A stretch of DNA of 5,827 nucleotides from Betaproteobacteria bacterium (lineage in GTDB: Bacteria > Pseudomonadota > Gammaproteobacteria > Burkholderiales > Burkholderiaceae_D), in assembly GCA_015655165.1 (NCBI GenBank), contig JAATFN010000341.1, forward strand, positions 1-5,827, in the 5' to 3' direction. How positions within the stretch are numbered: position 1 is the stretch's first letter; every line of letters begins with the position of its first letter. Below, piece after piece: positions 1 to 5,775 of the stretch. The translations under genes were made by a program, and so were the position numbers. The notes under the pieces were generated by a model. The model had not been told where the DNA came from and made no database searches. It saw only the letters and a program-made list of their open reading frames with translations.

Positions 1-108
1 AACAGGCAGATCTTCGCTGTCTTGACGGAGAACGAAGCAGAGGAATTTATGACGAGCATGAAGAAAATTGAAGGCAGGCTAAAAACATTACTGGAAGCAC
101 AAGAATAA
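1..108 (+). CDS. C-terminal fragment of a possible MarR-family transcriptional regulator (5' truncated by window edge)
   Basis: Frame 1 is open from the window edge to a TAA at 106-108, giving 35 residues that begin NRQIFAVLTENEAEEF and end KTLLEAQE. The R-Q-x-x-x-x-LT pattern followed by an acidic, amphipathic helix resembles the end of the wing hairpin (D-x-R...LT) and the C-terminal dimerisation helix of MarR-type winged-helix regulators. That is a resemblance by eye only, and the DNA-recognition helix lies outside the window. The gene runs toward the ribosomal operon and shares its terminator at 188-225. Codon bias and the absence of internal stops support a real gene end, but the family call is tentative. 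Another helical protein tail would look similar. Confidence 0.45.
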   Translation, partial: NRQIFAVLTENEAEEFMTSMKKIEGRLKTLLEAQE

Positions 109-187
109 CACCGCCACTCTAGGCATATTTGTCACAAAAACGACCTACGATTGTGCAGGCAAATTGGCCAGATAAAGTCTGAGCAAT

Positions 188-225
188 AAAAAAACCTCTG
201 ATCATCATAATCAGAGGCTTTTTAT
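188..225. terminator. Bidirectional intrinsic terminator between rplQ and the convergent gene
   Basis: A perfect 8-bp inverted repeat, CCTCTGAT (195-202) and ATCAGAGG (210-217), encloses a 7-base loop. On the left it is preceded by seven A (188-194) and on the right it is followed, after one C, by five T (219-223). Read on the plus strand it ends the gene finishing at 108. Read on the minus strand the A run becomes a seven-U tail and ends the rplQ transcript, whose stop codon lies about 70 bases upstream. The rest of the 109-293 gap shows no further gene or clear site. Confidence 0.9.
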
Positions 226-293
226 CTATGCATGAACCGTCAATTCAATAACGGATAGCAGCTAGCTACACAAAGAGATTATTTTGCACTTAC

Positions 294-689
294 TTAATCA
301 GCGCTTGTATCTTCAACTGCTTCTGTTGTTTCCGGACGATCCAGCAATTCGATGAATGCCATAGGCGCATTATCACCTTGACGGAAACCCATCTTAAGAA
401 TACGGATGTAACCACCATTACGGTTCGCAAAACGTGGGCCCAGTTCAGAGAACAATTTGCCAACGATGTCGCGATCACGCAGACGGTTAAACGCCAAGCG
501 GCGATTTGCCAGTGTATCTGTCTTTGCCAATGTCAGAATTGGTTCGACAACACGGCGCAATTCTTTGGCTTTTGGTAATGTTGTTTTGATTGCTTCATGA
601 CGCAAAATAGAGACTGTCATGTTACGTAACATTGCCAAACGATGTGACGATGTACGATTTAATTTACGGAGACCGTGACGATGACGCAT
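294..689 (-). CDS. rplQ: 50S ribosomal protein L17
   Basis: Encodes 131 residues beginning [20 protein letters not shown], the L17 signature start, continuing through the conserved [18 protein letters not shown] segment and the basic core [20 protein letters not shown] to the [20 protein letters not shown] block. L17 is a large-subunit protein that binds 23S rRNA near the exit-tunnel side of the ribosome. The length is close to the 127 residues of E. coli L17, with a slightly longer acidic tail ([11 protein letters not shown]). The start is ATG at 687-689, preceded by AAGGA with a 6-base spacer. It is the last gene of the alpha operon, separated from rpoA by 143 bases that include a strong hairpin, and followed by the terminator at 188-225. 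No anomaly is seen. Confidence 0.98.
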   Translation of the reverse strand: MRHRHGLRKLNRTSSHRLAMLRNMTVSILRHEAIKTTLPKAKELRRVVEPILTLAKTDTLANRRLAFNRLRDRDIVGKLFSELGPRFANRNGGYIRILKMGFRQGDNAPMAFIELLDRPETTEAVEDTSAD

Positions 690-794
690 GATATTTCCTT
701 TTAAGATTACAGTTTTAACCCAGCTCTTCTATCGACAACACGTTGCCGCGGACCGGTGTAATGGATTGGTACTACGGTACAGCTATGCAACAAC

Positions 795-820
795 TAGCGG
801 ACTACCGGAGTAGCCCGCTA
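795..820 (-). other. GC-rich intercistronic hairpin between rpoA and rplQ
   Basis: On the transcribed (minus) strand TAGCGGGCTAC pairs with GTAGTCCGCTA, an 11-bp stem with one G-U wobble and the four-base loop TCCG. It begins 12 bases after the rpoA stop codon. The bases that follow it (GTTGTTGCATAGC) do not form a T run, so it is not a standard intrinsic terminator. It more likely acts as an mRNA 3'-end stabiliser, a pause site or a processing site that sets the amounts of rpoA and rplQ message. The remainder of the 690-832 gap shows only the rplQ ribosome binding site. Confidence 0.7.
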
Positions 821-832
821 TTATCGCACTAA

Positions 833-1807
833 TTACTTCTCTAAACCAGCTGGTGGCCAGTTTTCCAGCTTCATGCCCAATGTCAGACCACGCGAAGCCA
901 GCACATCCTTGATTTCATTCAACGATTTACGACCCAGATTCGGCGTCTTCAACAGTTCATTTTCGCTACGTTGGATCAAGTCGCCGATGTAGTAAATGTT
1001 TTCTGCTTTCAGGCAGTTCGCAGAACGCACAGTTAATTCCAGATCATCCACCGGACGCAACAGGATAGGATCAACTTGTGGTGCGCGTGAAGGTGCTTCA
1101 GCTGTTGCTTCTGTCCCTTCCAATGCAGCAAACACGTTCAATTGATCAACCAGTACACGTGCTGATTGGCGAATCGCTTCTTCCGGTGTAATGACGCCGT
1201 TTGTTTCGATGTTGATGACCAGCTTGTCCAAGTCAGTACGTTGCTCAACACGTGCAGACTCAACAGCGTAGGAAACGCGGCGAACAGGAGAAAACGATGC
1301 ATCGAGAATAATACGACCGATTGTTTTGTTGGCGTCACCTTACAGACGACGCACGTTGCCAGGTACATAACCACGGCCTTTTTCAACCTTGATCTGCATG
1401 TCTAACTTGCCACCTGCTGTCAAATGCGCAATGACGTGATCTGGATTGACCAGTTCAACATCGTGTGGCAATTCGATGTCGGAAGCCAATACGGCGCCTT
1501 CACCTTCTTTTTTCAGAGTCAGTGTCACTTCGTCACGATTGTGCAACTTGAAGACGACACCTTTCAAATTCAACAATACATCAACCACGTCTTCTTGAAC
1601 GCCATCTAAAGAAGAATACTCGTGCACAACACCGGCAATCGTTACTTCAGTTGGGGCATAACCAGTCATCGTCGACAACAAAACGCGACGCAGTGCGTTG
1701 CCCAATGTATGACCATAACCGCGCTCAAACGGCTCCATAACAACCTTGGCGTGACCTGCACCCAATGCTTCGTCTTCGATAATACGTGGTTTTAATAAAT
1801 TACTCAT
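833..1807 (-). pseudogene. rpoA: RNA polymerase alpha subunit, interrupted by an in-frame TAA at codon 156
   Basis: The frame encodes a complete alpha subunit of 324 positions (E. coli 329) apart from one internal TAA at 1340-1342. Residues 1-155 are the first part of the N-terminal domain, including [19 protein letters not shown] (27-45), whose R41 matches E. coli R45, important for assembly. Positions 157-229 complete that domain ([30 protein letters not shown] and the dimerisation helix), 230-245 form the flexible linker, and 246-324 are the C-terminal domain with R261, N264, C265, G292 and K294, equivalent to E. coli R265, N268, C269, G296 and K298, which contact UP-element DNA. Alpha nucleates polymerase assembly and is essential. 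The same frame continues on both sides of the stop with no gap in the alignment to E. coli alpha, so this is a point change, not a frameshift. As written, translation yields a 155-residue fragment unable to dimerise. No other decay is visible, so the label 'pseudogene' describes the sequence rather than a proven loss of function. Start is ATG at 1805-1807 with AAGGA six bases upstream. Confidence 0.93.
1340..1342 (-). other. Premature in-frame stop codon (TAA) in rpoA
   Basis: The codons on the minus strand read CGT CGT CTG TAA GGT GAC GCC, giving [17 protein letters not shown]. Counting residues between the conserved GYVP and IGR motifs gives 13 positions both here and in E. coli alpha, and the stop falls opposite Ser161. 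A single base change from a serine TCA codon (plus-strand G to T at 1341), or from GAA, CAA or AAA, would create it. The three bases are certain as given. Whether they are real in the organism cannot be told from one sequence. Confidence 0.95.
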
Positions 1808-1864
1808 GAAATGTCCTTTTCAATACCCTCGGCTCATTACACCGATAAGGCTGATGGCATTACG

Positions 1865-1892
1865 AAAAAAGCCCACCGATCAATTGGCAGGC
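1865..1892 (-). terminator. Intrinsic-terminator-like hairpin between rpsD and rpoA
   Basis: On the minus strand GCCTGCC (1892-1886) pairs with GGTGGGC (1877-1871), a 7-bp stem with two G-U wobbles around an 8-base loop, followed directly by six T (1870-1865). This has the form of a Rho-independent terminator, placed about 57 bases before the rpoA start. Because rpoA and rplQ normally depend on transcription from upstream, it is more likely a partial terminator or attenuator than a full stop. I could not pick out a convincing promoter in 1808-1864. Confidence 0.6.
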
Positions 1893-1898
1893 CAGAAA

Positions 1899-1930
1899 GA
1901 AAACTTCTGCATAAAAAAACAGAAGTTTTC
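1899..1930 (-). other. Perfect 11-bp hairpin just after the rpsD stop codon
   Basis: GAAAACTTCTG (1899-1909) and CAGAAGTTTTC (1920-1930) form a perfect inverted repeat around a 10-base loop that is U-rich on the transcribed strand (seven T). It begins seven bases past the rpsD stop and precedes the terminator-like hairpin at 1865-1892, so the rpsD message would end in two tandem stem-loops. The tail after the stem is only TTTC, making it a weak terminator alone. A role in 3'-end protection or pausing is inferred. Confidence 0.65.
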
Positions 1931-1937
1931 AAATAGA

Positions 1938-2561
1938 TTAGCGTGAGTACAATTCGACGATTAACGATTCGTTAATGTCGCCGGCAATTTCCAGACGATC
2001 TGGCGCAGCCTTGAAAGTACCTTCGAATTTCTTCGGTTCAACCGATACCCATGAAGGGAAACCAATTGATTCTGCCAAAGACAGCGACTCGGCAATACGT
2101 ACTTGTTTTTTCGCTTTTTCACGAATCGCAACAATGTCACCGGCTTTCACTTGATACGAAGCGATGTTCACTACGATACCGTTGACAGTCAATGCCTTAT
2201 GAGAAACCAGTTGACGTGCTTCAGCACGTGTGGAACCAAAGCCCATACGATAGACGACATTGTCCAGACGTTGTTCGAGCAACTTCAACAATGTTTCACC
2301 TGTGTTGCCCTTACGGCGTTCTGCATCAGCGAAATAACGGCGGAACTGACGCTCCAAAATACCGTAAATACGTTTCACTTTTTGCTTTTCACGCAATTGG
2401 TTACCGTAGTCAGATGTACGCGCACCTGATGTACGACCATGTTGACCTGGTTTACTGTCCAGTTTGCACTTGGAGTCCAGTGAGCGACGTGCGCTCTTCA
2501 AGAACAGGTCGGTGCCTTCACGGCGGGATAATTTTGCTTTAGGTCCGATATAACGTGCCAC
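1938..2561 (-). CDS. rpsD: 30S ribosomal protein S4
   Basis: Encodes 207 residues (E. coli S4 has 206) beginning [20 protein letters not shown]. The conserved [18 protein letters not shown] segment lies at about 50-67. The S4 RNA-binding domain follows at about 98-160, with [20 protein letters not shown] and the [10 protein letters not shown] motif. The protein ends [14 protein letters not shown]4 is a primary 16S rRNA binder that nucleates small-subunit assembly, contributes to decoding accuracy and in E. coli represses translation of the alpha operon. The N-terminus has a single cysteine, so it is not the zinc-binding form of S4. The start codon is GTG (2559-2561), supported by AAGGA with a 6-base spacer and by the invariant MARY start. 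Hairpins flank the gene on both sides, which suggests separately tuned expression. Confidence 0.98.
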   Translation of the reverse strand: MARYIGPKAKLSRREGTDLFLKSARRSLDSKCKLDSKPGQHGRTSGARTSDYGNQLREKQKVKRIYGILERQFRRYFADAERRKGNTGETLLKLLEQRLDNVVYRMGFGSTRAEARQLVSHKALTVNGIVVNIASYQVKAGDIVAIREKAKKQVRIAESLSLAESIGFPSWVSVEPKKFEGTFKAAPDRLEIAGDINESLIVELYSR

Positions 2562-2650
2562 AATATTTCCTTAATAATTATCAATGACGCCACAGCAGCA
2601 TGCCGCAGCGCTAGTCTGATCAACGTACAATCAAACAGTGGGCTTAAGAA

Positions 2651-2679
2651 CAAAACCCGCCAAAACCAGCATGGCGGGT
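2651..2679 (-). terminator. Terminator-like hairpin between rpsK and rpsD
   Basis: On the minus strand ACCCGCCA (2679-2672) pairs perfectly with TGGCGGGT (2662-2655) across a 9-base loop, and the stem is followed by TTTGTTCTT. The GC-rich stem plus a broken T-rich tail fits a moderate intrinsic terminator or attenuator. It lies in the 157-base gap between rpsK and rpsD. Just upstream, 2695-2709 holds a smaller stem, AAACTG-CTG-CAGTTT. The lower part of the gap (2562-2650) shows only the rpsD ribosome binding site, and no promoter that I would defend. Confidence 0.55.
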
Positions 2680-2718
2680 AACTGCTTTATCATAAAACTG
2701 CAGCAGTTTACTACAGAA

Positions 2719-3123
2719 TTAGATACGACGGCGTTTTGGTGGACGGCAACCGTTATGTGGAACCGGTGTCACATCCTGAATCTGGGTAATTTTGATACCC
2801 AGATTGTTCAACGCACGAACTGAAGATTCGCGACCAGGACCTGGGCCCTTGATACGTACTTCCAAGTTCTTGATACCGCATTCAACAGCAACTTTACCAG
2901 CAGCTTCGGCAGCAACTTGCGCTGCAAAAGGTGTTGATTTACGTGAGCCTTTAAAACCGGCACCACCAGAAGTTGCCCATGACAATGAATTACCTTGACG
3001 ATCAGTAATCGTGATAATGGTATTGTTAAATGATGCATGAACGTGTGCAATACCTTCTGCTACGTTCTTTTTAACTTTCTTACGCGCACGTGCGGCAGTG
3101 GCGTTATTAGGGGCTTTTGCCAT
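2719..3123 (-). CDS. rpsK: 30S ribosomal protein S11
   Basis: Encodes 134 residues with the S11 hallmarks in order: a basic N-terminus ([14 protein letters not shown]), [19 protein letters not shown] at about 27-45, the [21 protein letters not shown] block at about 49-69, [13 protein letters not shown] at about 93-105 and the terminal [18 protein letters not shown]11 sits on the platform of the small subunit, binds 16S rRNA near the E site and contacts S7. E. coli S11 has 129 residues, and the small excess is at the N-terminus. ATG at 3121-3123 is preceded by AAGGA with a 9-base spacer. It follows rpsM by 42 bases and is separated from rpsD by a longer gap with a terminator-like hairpin. No anomaly is seen in the protein. 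Confidence 0.98.
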   Translation of the reverse strand: MAKAPNNATAARARKKVKKNVAEGIAHVHASFNNTIITITDRQGNSLSWATSGGAGFKGSRKSTPFAAQVAAEAAGKVAVECGIKNLEVRIKGPGPGRESSVRALNNLGIKITQIQDVTPVPHNGCRPPKRRRI

Positions 3124-3138
3124 AATATCTATTCCTTG

Positions 3139-3167
3139 AATCCTACGATTTAGCTCGTAACGGGATT
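3139..3167 (-). other. Bulged stem-loop spanning the rpsM stop codon and the rpsM-rpsK gap
   Basis: On the minus strand AATCC (3167-3163) pairs with GGATT (3143-3139), and TACGA (3159-3155) pairs with TCGTA (3148-3144), with a three-base CGT bulge and a six-base loop. It starts within the rpsM stop codon and ends two bases before the AAGGA of rpsK. It could link the end of rpsM translation to access to the rpsK ribosome binding site, but stems of this size arise by chance. Confidence 0.3.
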
Positions 3168-3531
3168 ATTTTTTCAACGATTGTGCGGCTTTACGTGGAC
3201 CTTTACGGGTACGCGCATTCGTACGGGTACGTTGACCACGAACTGGTAAACCTTTACGGTGACGTAAGCCGCGATAGCAACCCAAGTCCATCAAACGTTT
3301 GATGTTCATGGAGAGTTCACGACGCAAATCACCTTCTACGACGAATTTTGCAATTGCCTCGCGAAGTTTTTCTAATTCGGTGTCATCCAGGTCTTTCACT
3401 TTTTTATTCGTTGGAACGCCTGATGCAACGCAGATATCCTCTGAGCGCGGGCGACCAATGCCATAAATAGCGGTTAAACCGATTACTGTGTGTTGGTGGT
3501 TGGGGATATTAACCCCTGCAATACGTGCCAT
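3166..3531 (-). CDS. rpsM: 30S ribosomal protein S13
   Basis: Encodes 121 residues (E. coli 118) beginning [20 protein letters not shown], with the helix-two-turn-helix region around [13 protein letters not shown] (about 23-35), the strongly conserved [40 protein letters not shown] stretch (about 63-102) and the basic tail [17 protein letters not shown] that reaches toward the decoding site. S13 lies in the head of the small subunit, contacts the P-site tRNA and forms intersubunit bridges. ATG at 3529-3531 is preceded by AAGGA with a 7-base spacer. Only 28 bases separate it from rpmJ, so the long S4-binding leader found before E. coli rpsM has no room here. Confidence 0.98.
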   Translation of the reverse strand: MARIAGVNIPNHQHTVIGLTAIYGIGRPRSEDICVASGVPTNKKVKDLDDTELEKLREAIAKFVVEGDLRRELSMNIKRLMDLGCYRGLRHRKGLPVRGQRTRTNARTRKGPRKAAQSLKK

Positions 3532-3559
3532 GCGTTATTCCTTGATTAATAACGTTAAA

Positions 3560-3673
3560 TTAACCTTGGCGCTGTTTATGACGCGGTTCTGTGCAAATTA
3601 CACGAACTACGCCATGGCGCTTGATGATCTTACAGTTGCGGCAAATCCGCTTTACTGATGCGAGCACTTTCAT
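3560..3673 (-). CDS. rpmJ: 50S ribosomal protein L36, zinc-binding form
   Basis: A 37-codon gene encoding [20 protein letters not shown] followed by [17 protein letters not shown]. The C11, C14, C27 and H32 set is the zinc ribbon of the C+ type of L36, which stabilises 23S rRNA near the base of the L7/L12 stalk. It is one residue shorter than E. coli L36, in the CTEP turn. ATG at 3671-3673 follows GAGG with a 6-base spacer. The order infA-rpmJ-rpsM is the usual one in many bacteria, with 36 and 28 bases on either side. Intact cysteines imply expression under zinc-replete conditions. A zinc-independent paralogue elsewhere cannot be judged from this window. Confidence 0.97.
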   Translation of the reverse strand: MKVLASVKRICRNCKIIKRHGVVRVICTEPRHKQRQG

Positions 3674-3709
3674 TGTGGCCCTCTTTCTCTCAAAACTAGG
3701 TTCAGTTCA

Positions 3710-3928
3710 CTACTTCGTACGGAACACGATACGTGCCCGACTCAAATCATATGGGGTTAATTCCACTGTCACCTTATCTCCAGGCAGGATGCGGATATAA
3801 TTCATACGCATTTTACCTGAAATATGGCCCAATACAATGTGCCCATTCTCCAGCTTAACTCTAAAAGTTGCATTGGGGAGATTCTCTAGAATCTCGCCTT
3901 GCATCTGAATAACGTCGTCTTTTGCCAT
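3710..3928 (-). CDS. infA: Translation initiation factor IF-1
   Basis: Encodes 72 residues, exactly the usual length, forming a single S1-like OB fold: [20 protein letters not shown], then [20 protein letters not shown], then [19 protein letters not shown] and the RIVFRTK end. IF-1 binds the ribosomal A site during initiation and supports IF-2 and IF-3. The HISGKMR and NYIRIL.GDKV motifs are diagnostic. ATG at 3926-3928 is preceded by AAGGAA at about 10 bases. It lies 31 bases after secY and 36 bases before rpmJ. Some Burkholderiales carry a second infA elsewhere. This is the copy in the ribosomal operon. Confidence 0.98.
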   Translation of the reverse strand: MAKDDVIQMQGEILENLPNATFRVKLENGHIVLGHISGKMRMNYIRILPGDKVTVELTPYDLSRARIVFRTK

Positions 3929-3959
3929 TCGGTCTTTTTTCCTTCGATGTTCACATCAC

Positions 3960-5291
3960 TTAGCGTGGCGTGATTCCACCTTTGAAATTAGCCTTGCGAA
4001 GCAACGATTCATATTGTTGGGACATCACATAATTTTGTACTTGTGCCATGAAATCCATGGTCACAACTACGATAATCAATAACGATGTACCACCAAAATA
4101 GAAAGGTACTTTCCAGCGAGCAATCAAAAACTCAGGTAATAAACACACGAGCGTTATATAGACTGCTCCAACCAGAGTCAAGCGCATCAAAATCTTGTCG
4201 ATGTAACGTGCTGTTTGTTCACCCGGACGAATCCCTGGAACGAATGCACCGCTCTTTTTCAAATTATCCGCTGTTTCTTTGCTGTTAAATACAAGTGCCG
4301 TGTAAAAGAAACAAAAGAACACAATTGCAAATGCATATAACAAGGCGTGAATCGGTTCACCAGGTGCCATCGACGCTGCCAGATCCTTTAAGAAACTGAT
4401 GACTGGGTTTGTAGAATCTCCAGAAGTAAACCAGCTGGCAATGGTTGCCGGAAACAGAATAATCGAGGAAGCAAAGATAGGAGGAATCACACCTGCCATA
4501 TTCAACTTCAACGGTAAATGACTGCTCTGACCACCGTAAATCTTGTTACCAACCTGACGCTTTGCATAATTCACCAGAATTTTGCGTTGACCACGTTCGA
4601 TAAATACCACCACAAACGTCACCAAAGCGACAATCACACAGATCAAAATAGCCGATAAAGCACTCATTGATCCAGTACGAACTAACTCGAACAAGCCACC
4701 CAATGCACCTGGTAATCCAGCAGCAATCCCGGCGAAAATAATGATAGAAATACCATTACCTAAACCACGCTCGGTAATTTGCTCACCCAACCACATCAAG
4801 AACATTGTCCCTGTCAACAGTGTTACCACTGTCACGAAACGAAATGCCAAACCAGGATCCAACACCAATCCAGGCTGTGACTCCAGCAAAACGGCAATGC
4901 CTAAAGCCTGGAATGTTGCCAGTACCAAAGTACCGTAACGGGTGTACTGGGTAATCTTGCGACGACCAGACTCACCTTCCTTCTTTAATGCTTCCAATTG
5001 CGGTGAAACCACAGACAACAACTGCATAATGATCGATGCCGAAATATACGGCATAATCCCCAGCGCAAAAATTGTAAAGCGTGACAGAGCGCCACCGGAG
5101 AACATGTTGAACATGCCCAAAATGCCGCTCTGATTTTGCCGGAACAATTCTGCCAACTGTGTCGGATCAATACCTGGAACAGGAATATGAGCACCGATAC
5201 GATATACAACCAATGCAGCCAGCAAGAACCACAAACGACTCCAGGGGAATCCTTTTGCAGCGCCTTTTGCAAGTTGAGGTGTAGTTGCCAA
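3960..5291 (-). CDS. secY: Preprotein translocase subunit SecY (TTG start)
   Basis: Encodes 443 residues, the same length as E. coli SecY, with ten membrane segments at about 18-37, 74-94, 117-137, 152-170, 178-198, 212-231, 267-288, 315-335, 368-388 and 399-416. The plug region is [12 protein letters not shown] (about 61-72). The cytoplasmic loops that bind SecA and the ribosome are conserved: [15 protein letters not shown] (232-246) and [19 protein letters not shown] (335-353), followed by [12 protein letters not shown]. SecY forms the inner-membrane channel with SecE and SecG. The start codon is TTG (5289-5291), chosen because GGAG lies six bases upstream and the [10 protein letters not shown] start fits the family. 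No in-frame ATG is better placed. It sits 25 bases after rplO, in the standard spc-operon position. Confidence 0.97.
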   Translation of the reverse strand: MATTPQLAKGAAKGFPWSRLWFLLAALVVYRIGAHIPVPGIDPTQLAELFRQNQSGILGMFNMFSGGALSRFTIFALGIMPYISASIIMQLLSVVSPQLEALKKEGESGRRKITQYTRYGTLVLATFQALGIAVLLESQPGLVLDPGLAFRFVTVVTLLTGTMFLMWLGEQITERGLGNGISIIIFAGIAAGLPGALGGLFELVRTGSMSALSAILICVIVALVTFVVVFIERGQRKILVNYAKRQVGNKIYGGQSSHLPLKLNMAGVIPPIFASSIILFPATIASWFTSGDSTNPVISFLKDLAASMAPGEPIHALLYAFAIVFFCFFYTALVFNSKETADNLKKSGAFVPGIRPGEQTARYIDKILMRLTLVGAVYITLVCLLPEFLIARWKVPFYFGGTSLLIIVVVTMDFMAQVQNYVMSQQYESLLRKANFKGGITPR

Positions 5292-5316
5292 TTAAAGCTC
5301 CGCGTAACAGCTGAAT

Positions 5317-5748
5317 TTAAGCAACAGATCCGCCGGCGGCTTCAATAGCTGCCTTTGCACCTTTAGTTGCTGCCAGTCCCTTGACGCTGACTTTCTTTGT
5401 CAACTCGCCGGACAAAATAATGCGTACGTTCTTTGCCAACTGAGAAACAACACCTGCTTGTTTCAATGCCAGCAAATCGATTTCTGTTACTGGCAAGTTT
5501 TCCAAATCAGACAAACGTACTTCTGCTTTATACGGTGTTGCCAAAGATTTAAAGCCGCGTTTTGGTAAACGACGTTGCAAAGGCATTTGACCGCCTTCGA
5601 AACCGACTTTATGAAAACCACCTGAACGTGATTTTTGTCCTTTGTGACCACGACCAGCAGTCTTACCCAGGCCAGAACCGATACCACGACCTACACGACG
5701 TTTGTAGTGCTTAGCGCCATCTGCAGGTTGAATGTTATTTAATTCCAT
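5317..5748 (-). CDS. rplO: 50S ribosomal protein L15
   Basis: Encodes 143 residues (E. coli 144) from [20 protein letters not shown] through the glycine- and lysine-rich extension [20 protein letters not shown], then [20 protein letters not shown], and a globular C-terminal half ending [16 protein letters not shown]15 binds 23S rRNA and acts late in large-subunit assembly. The ATG at 5746-5748 was chosen over an in-frame ATG 18 bases upstream because it has GGAG at a 6-base spacer and matches the family N-terminus. The upstream choice would put the Shine-Dalgarno inside the coding region. It follows rpmD by 27 bases. Confidence 0.98.
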   Translation of the reverse strand: MELNNIQPADGAKHYKRRVGRGIGSGLGKTAGRGHKGQKSRSGGFHKVGFEGGQMPLQRRLPKRGFKSLATPYKAEVRLSDLENLPVTEIDLLALKQAGVVSQLAKNVRIILSGELTKKVSVKGLAATKGAKAAIEAAGGSVA

Positions 5749-5775
5749 AATTTGCTCCGTTCCCAAGCTTGACGC

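Noticed and set aside
833..1231. A stand-alone 132-residue protein from the TTG at 1229-1231, made of the alpha helix, linker and C-terminal domain
   Set aside because: No Shine-Dalgarno is visible at a proper distance, and the conserved sequence continues upstream of the TTG in the same frame. It is the 3' part of rpoA, not a separate gene.
1138..1386. An open minus-strand frame of 82 codons running across the rpoA stop in another frame, which could suggest a frameshift bypass
   Set aside because: Its translation ([16 protein letters not shown]...) does not resemble alpha, whereas the original frame matches alpha immediately on both sides of the TAA. No frame change is needed.
2103..2542. 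Plus-strand open frames of 108 and 116 codons opposite rpsD
   Set aside because: They lie antisense to a highly conserved gene, have no ribosome binding site and no recognisable protein. They are shadows of rpsD.
2562..2590. GATAAT-like -10 box on the minus strand ahead of rpsD (near 2575-2585) as a promoter
   Set aside because: No acceptable -35 element is found 16-18 bases upstream, and AT-rich sequence next to the ribosome binding site gives such matches by chance.
4741..5348. Plus-strand open frames of 60-70 codons opposite secY and rplO
   Set aside because: They are antisense to conserved genes, without ribosome binding sites or recognisable domains.
5749..5766. A longer rplO starting six codons upstream ([11 protein letters not shown])
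   Set aside because: The family start is at MELNN, and the GGAG that serves it lies inside the proposed extension.
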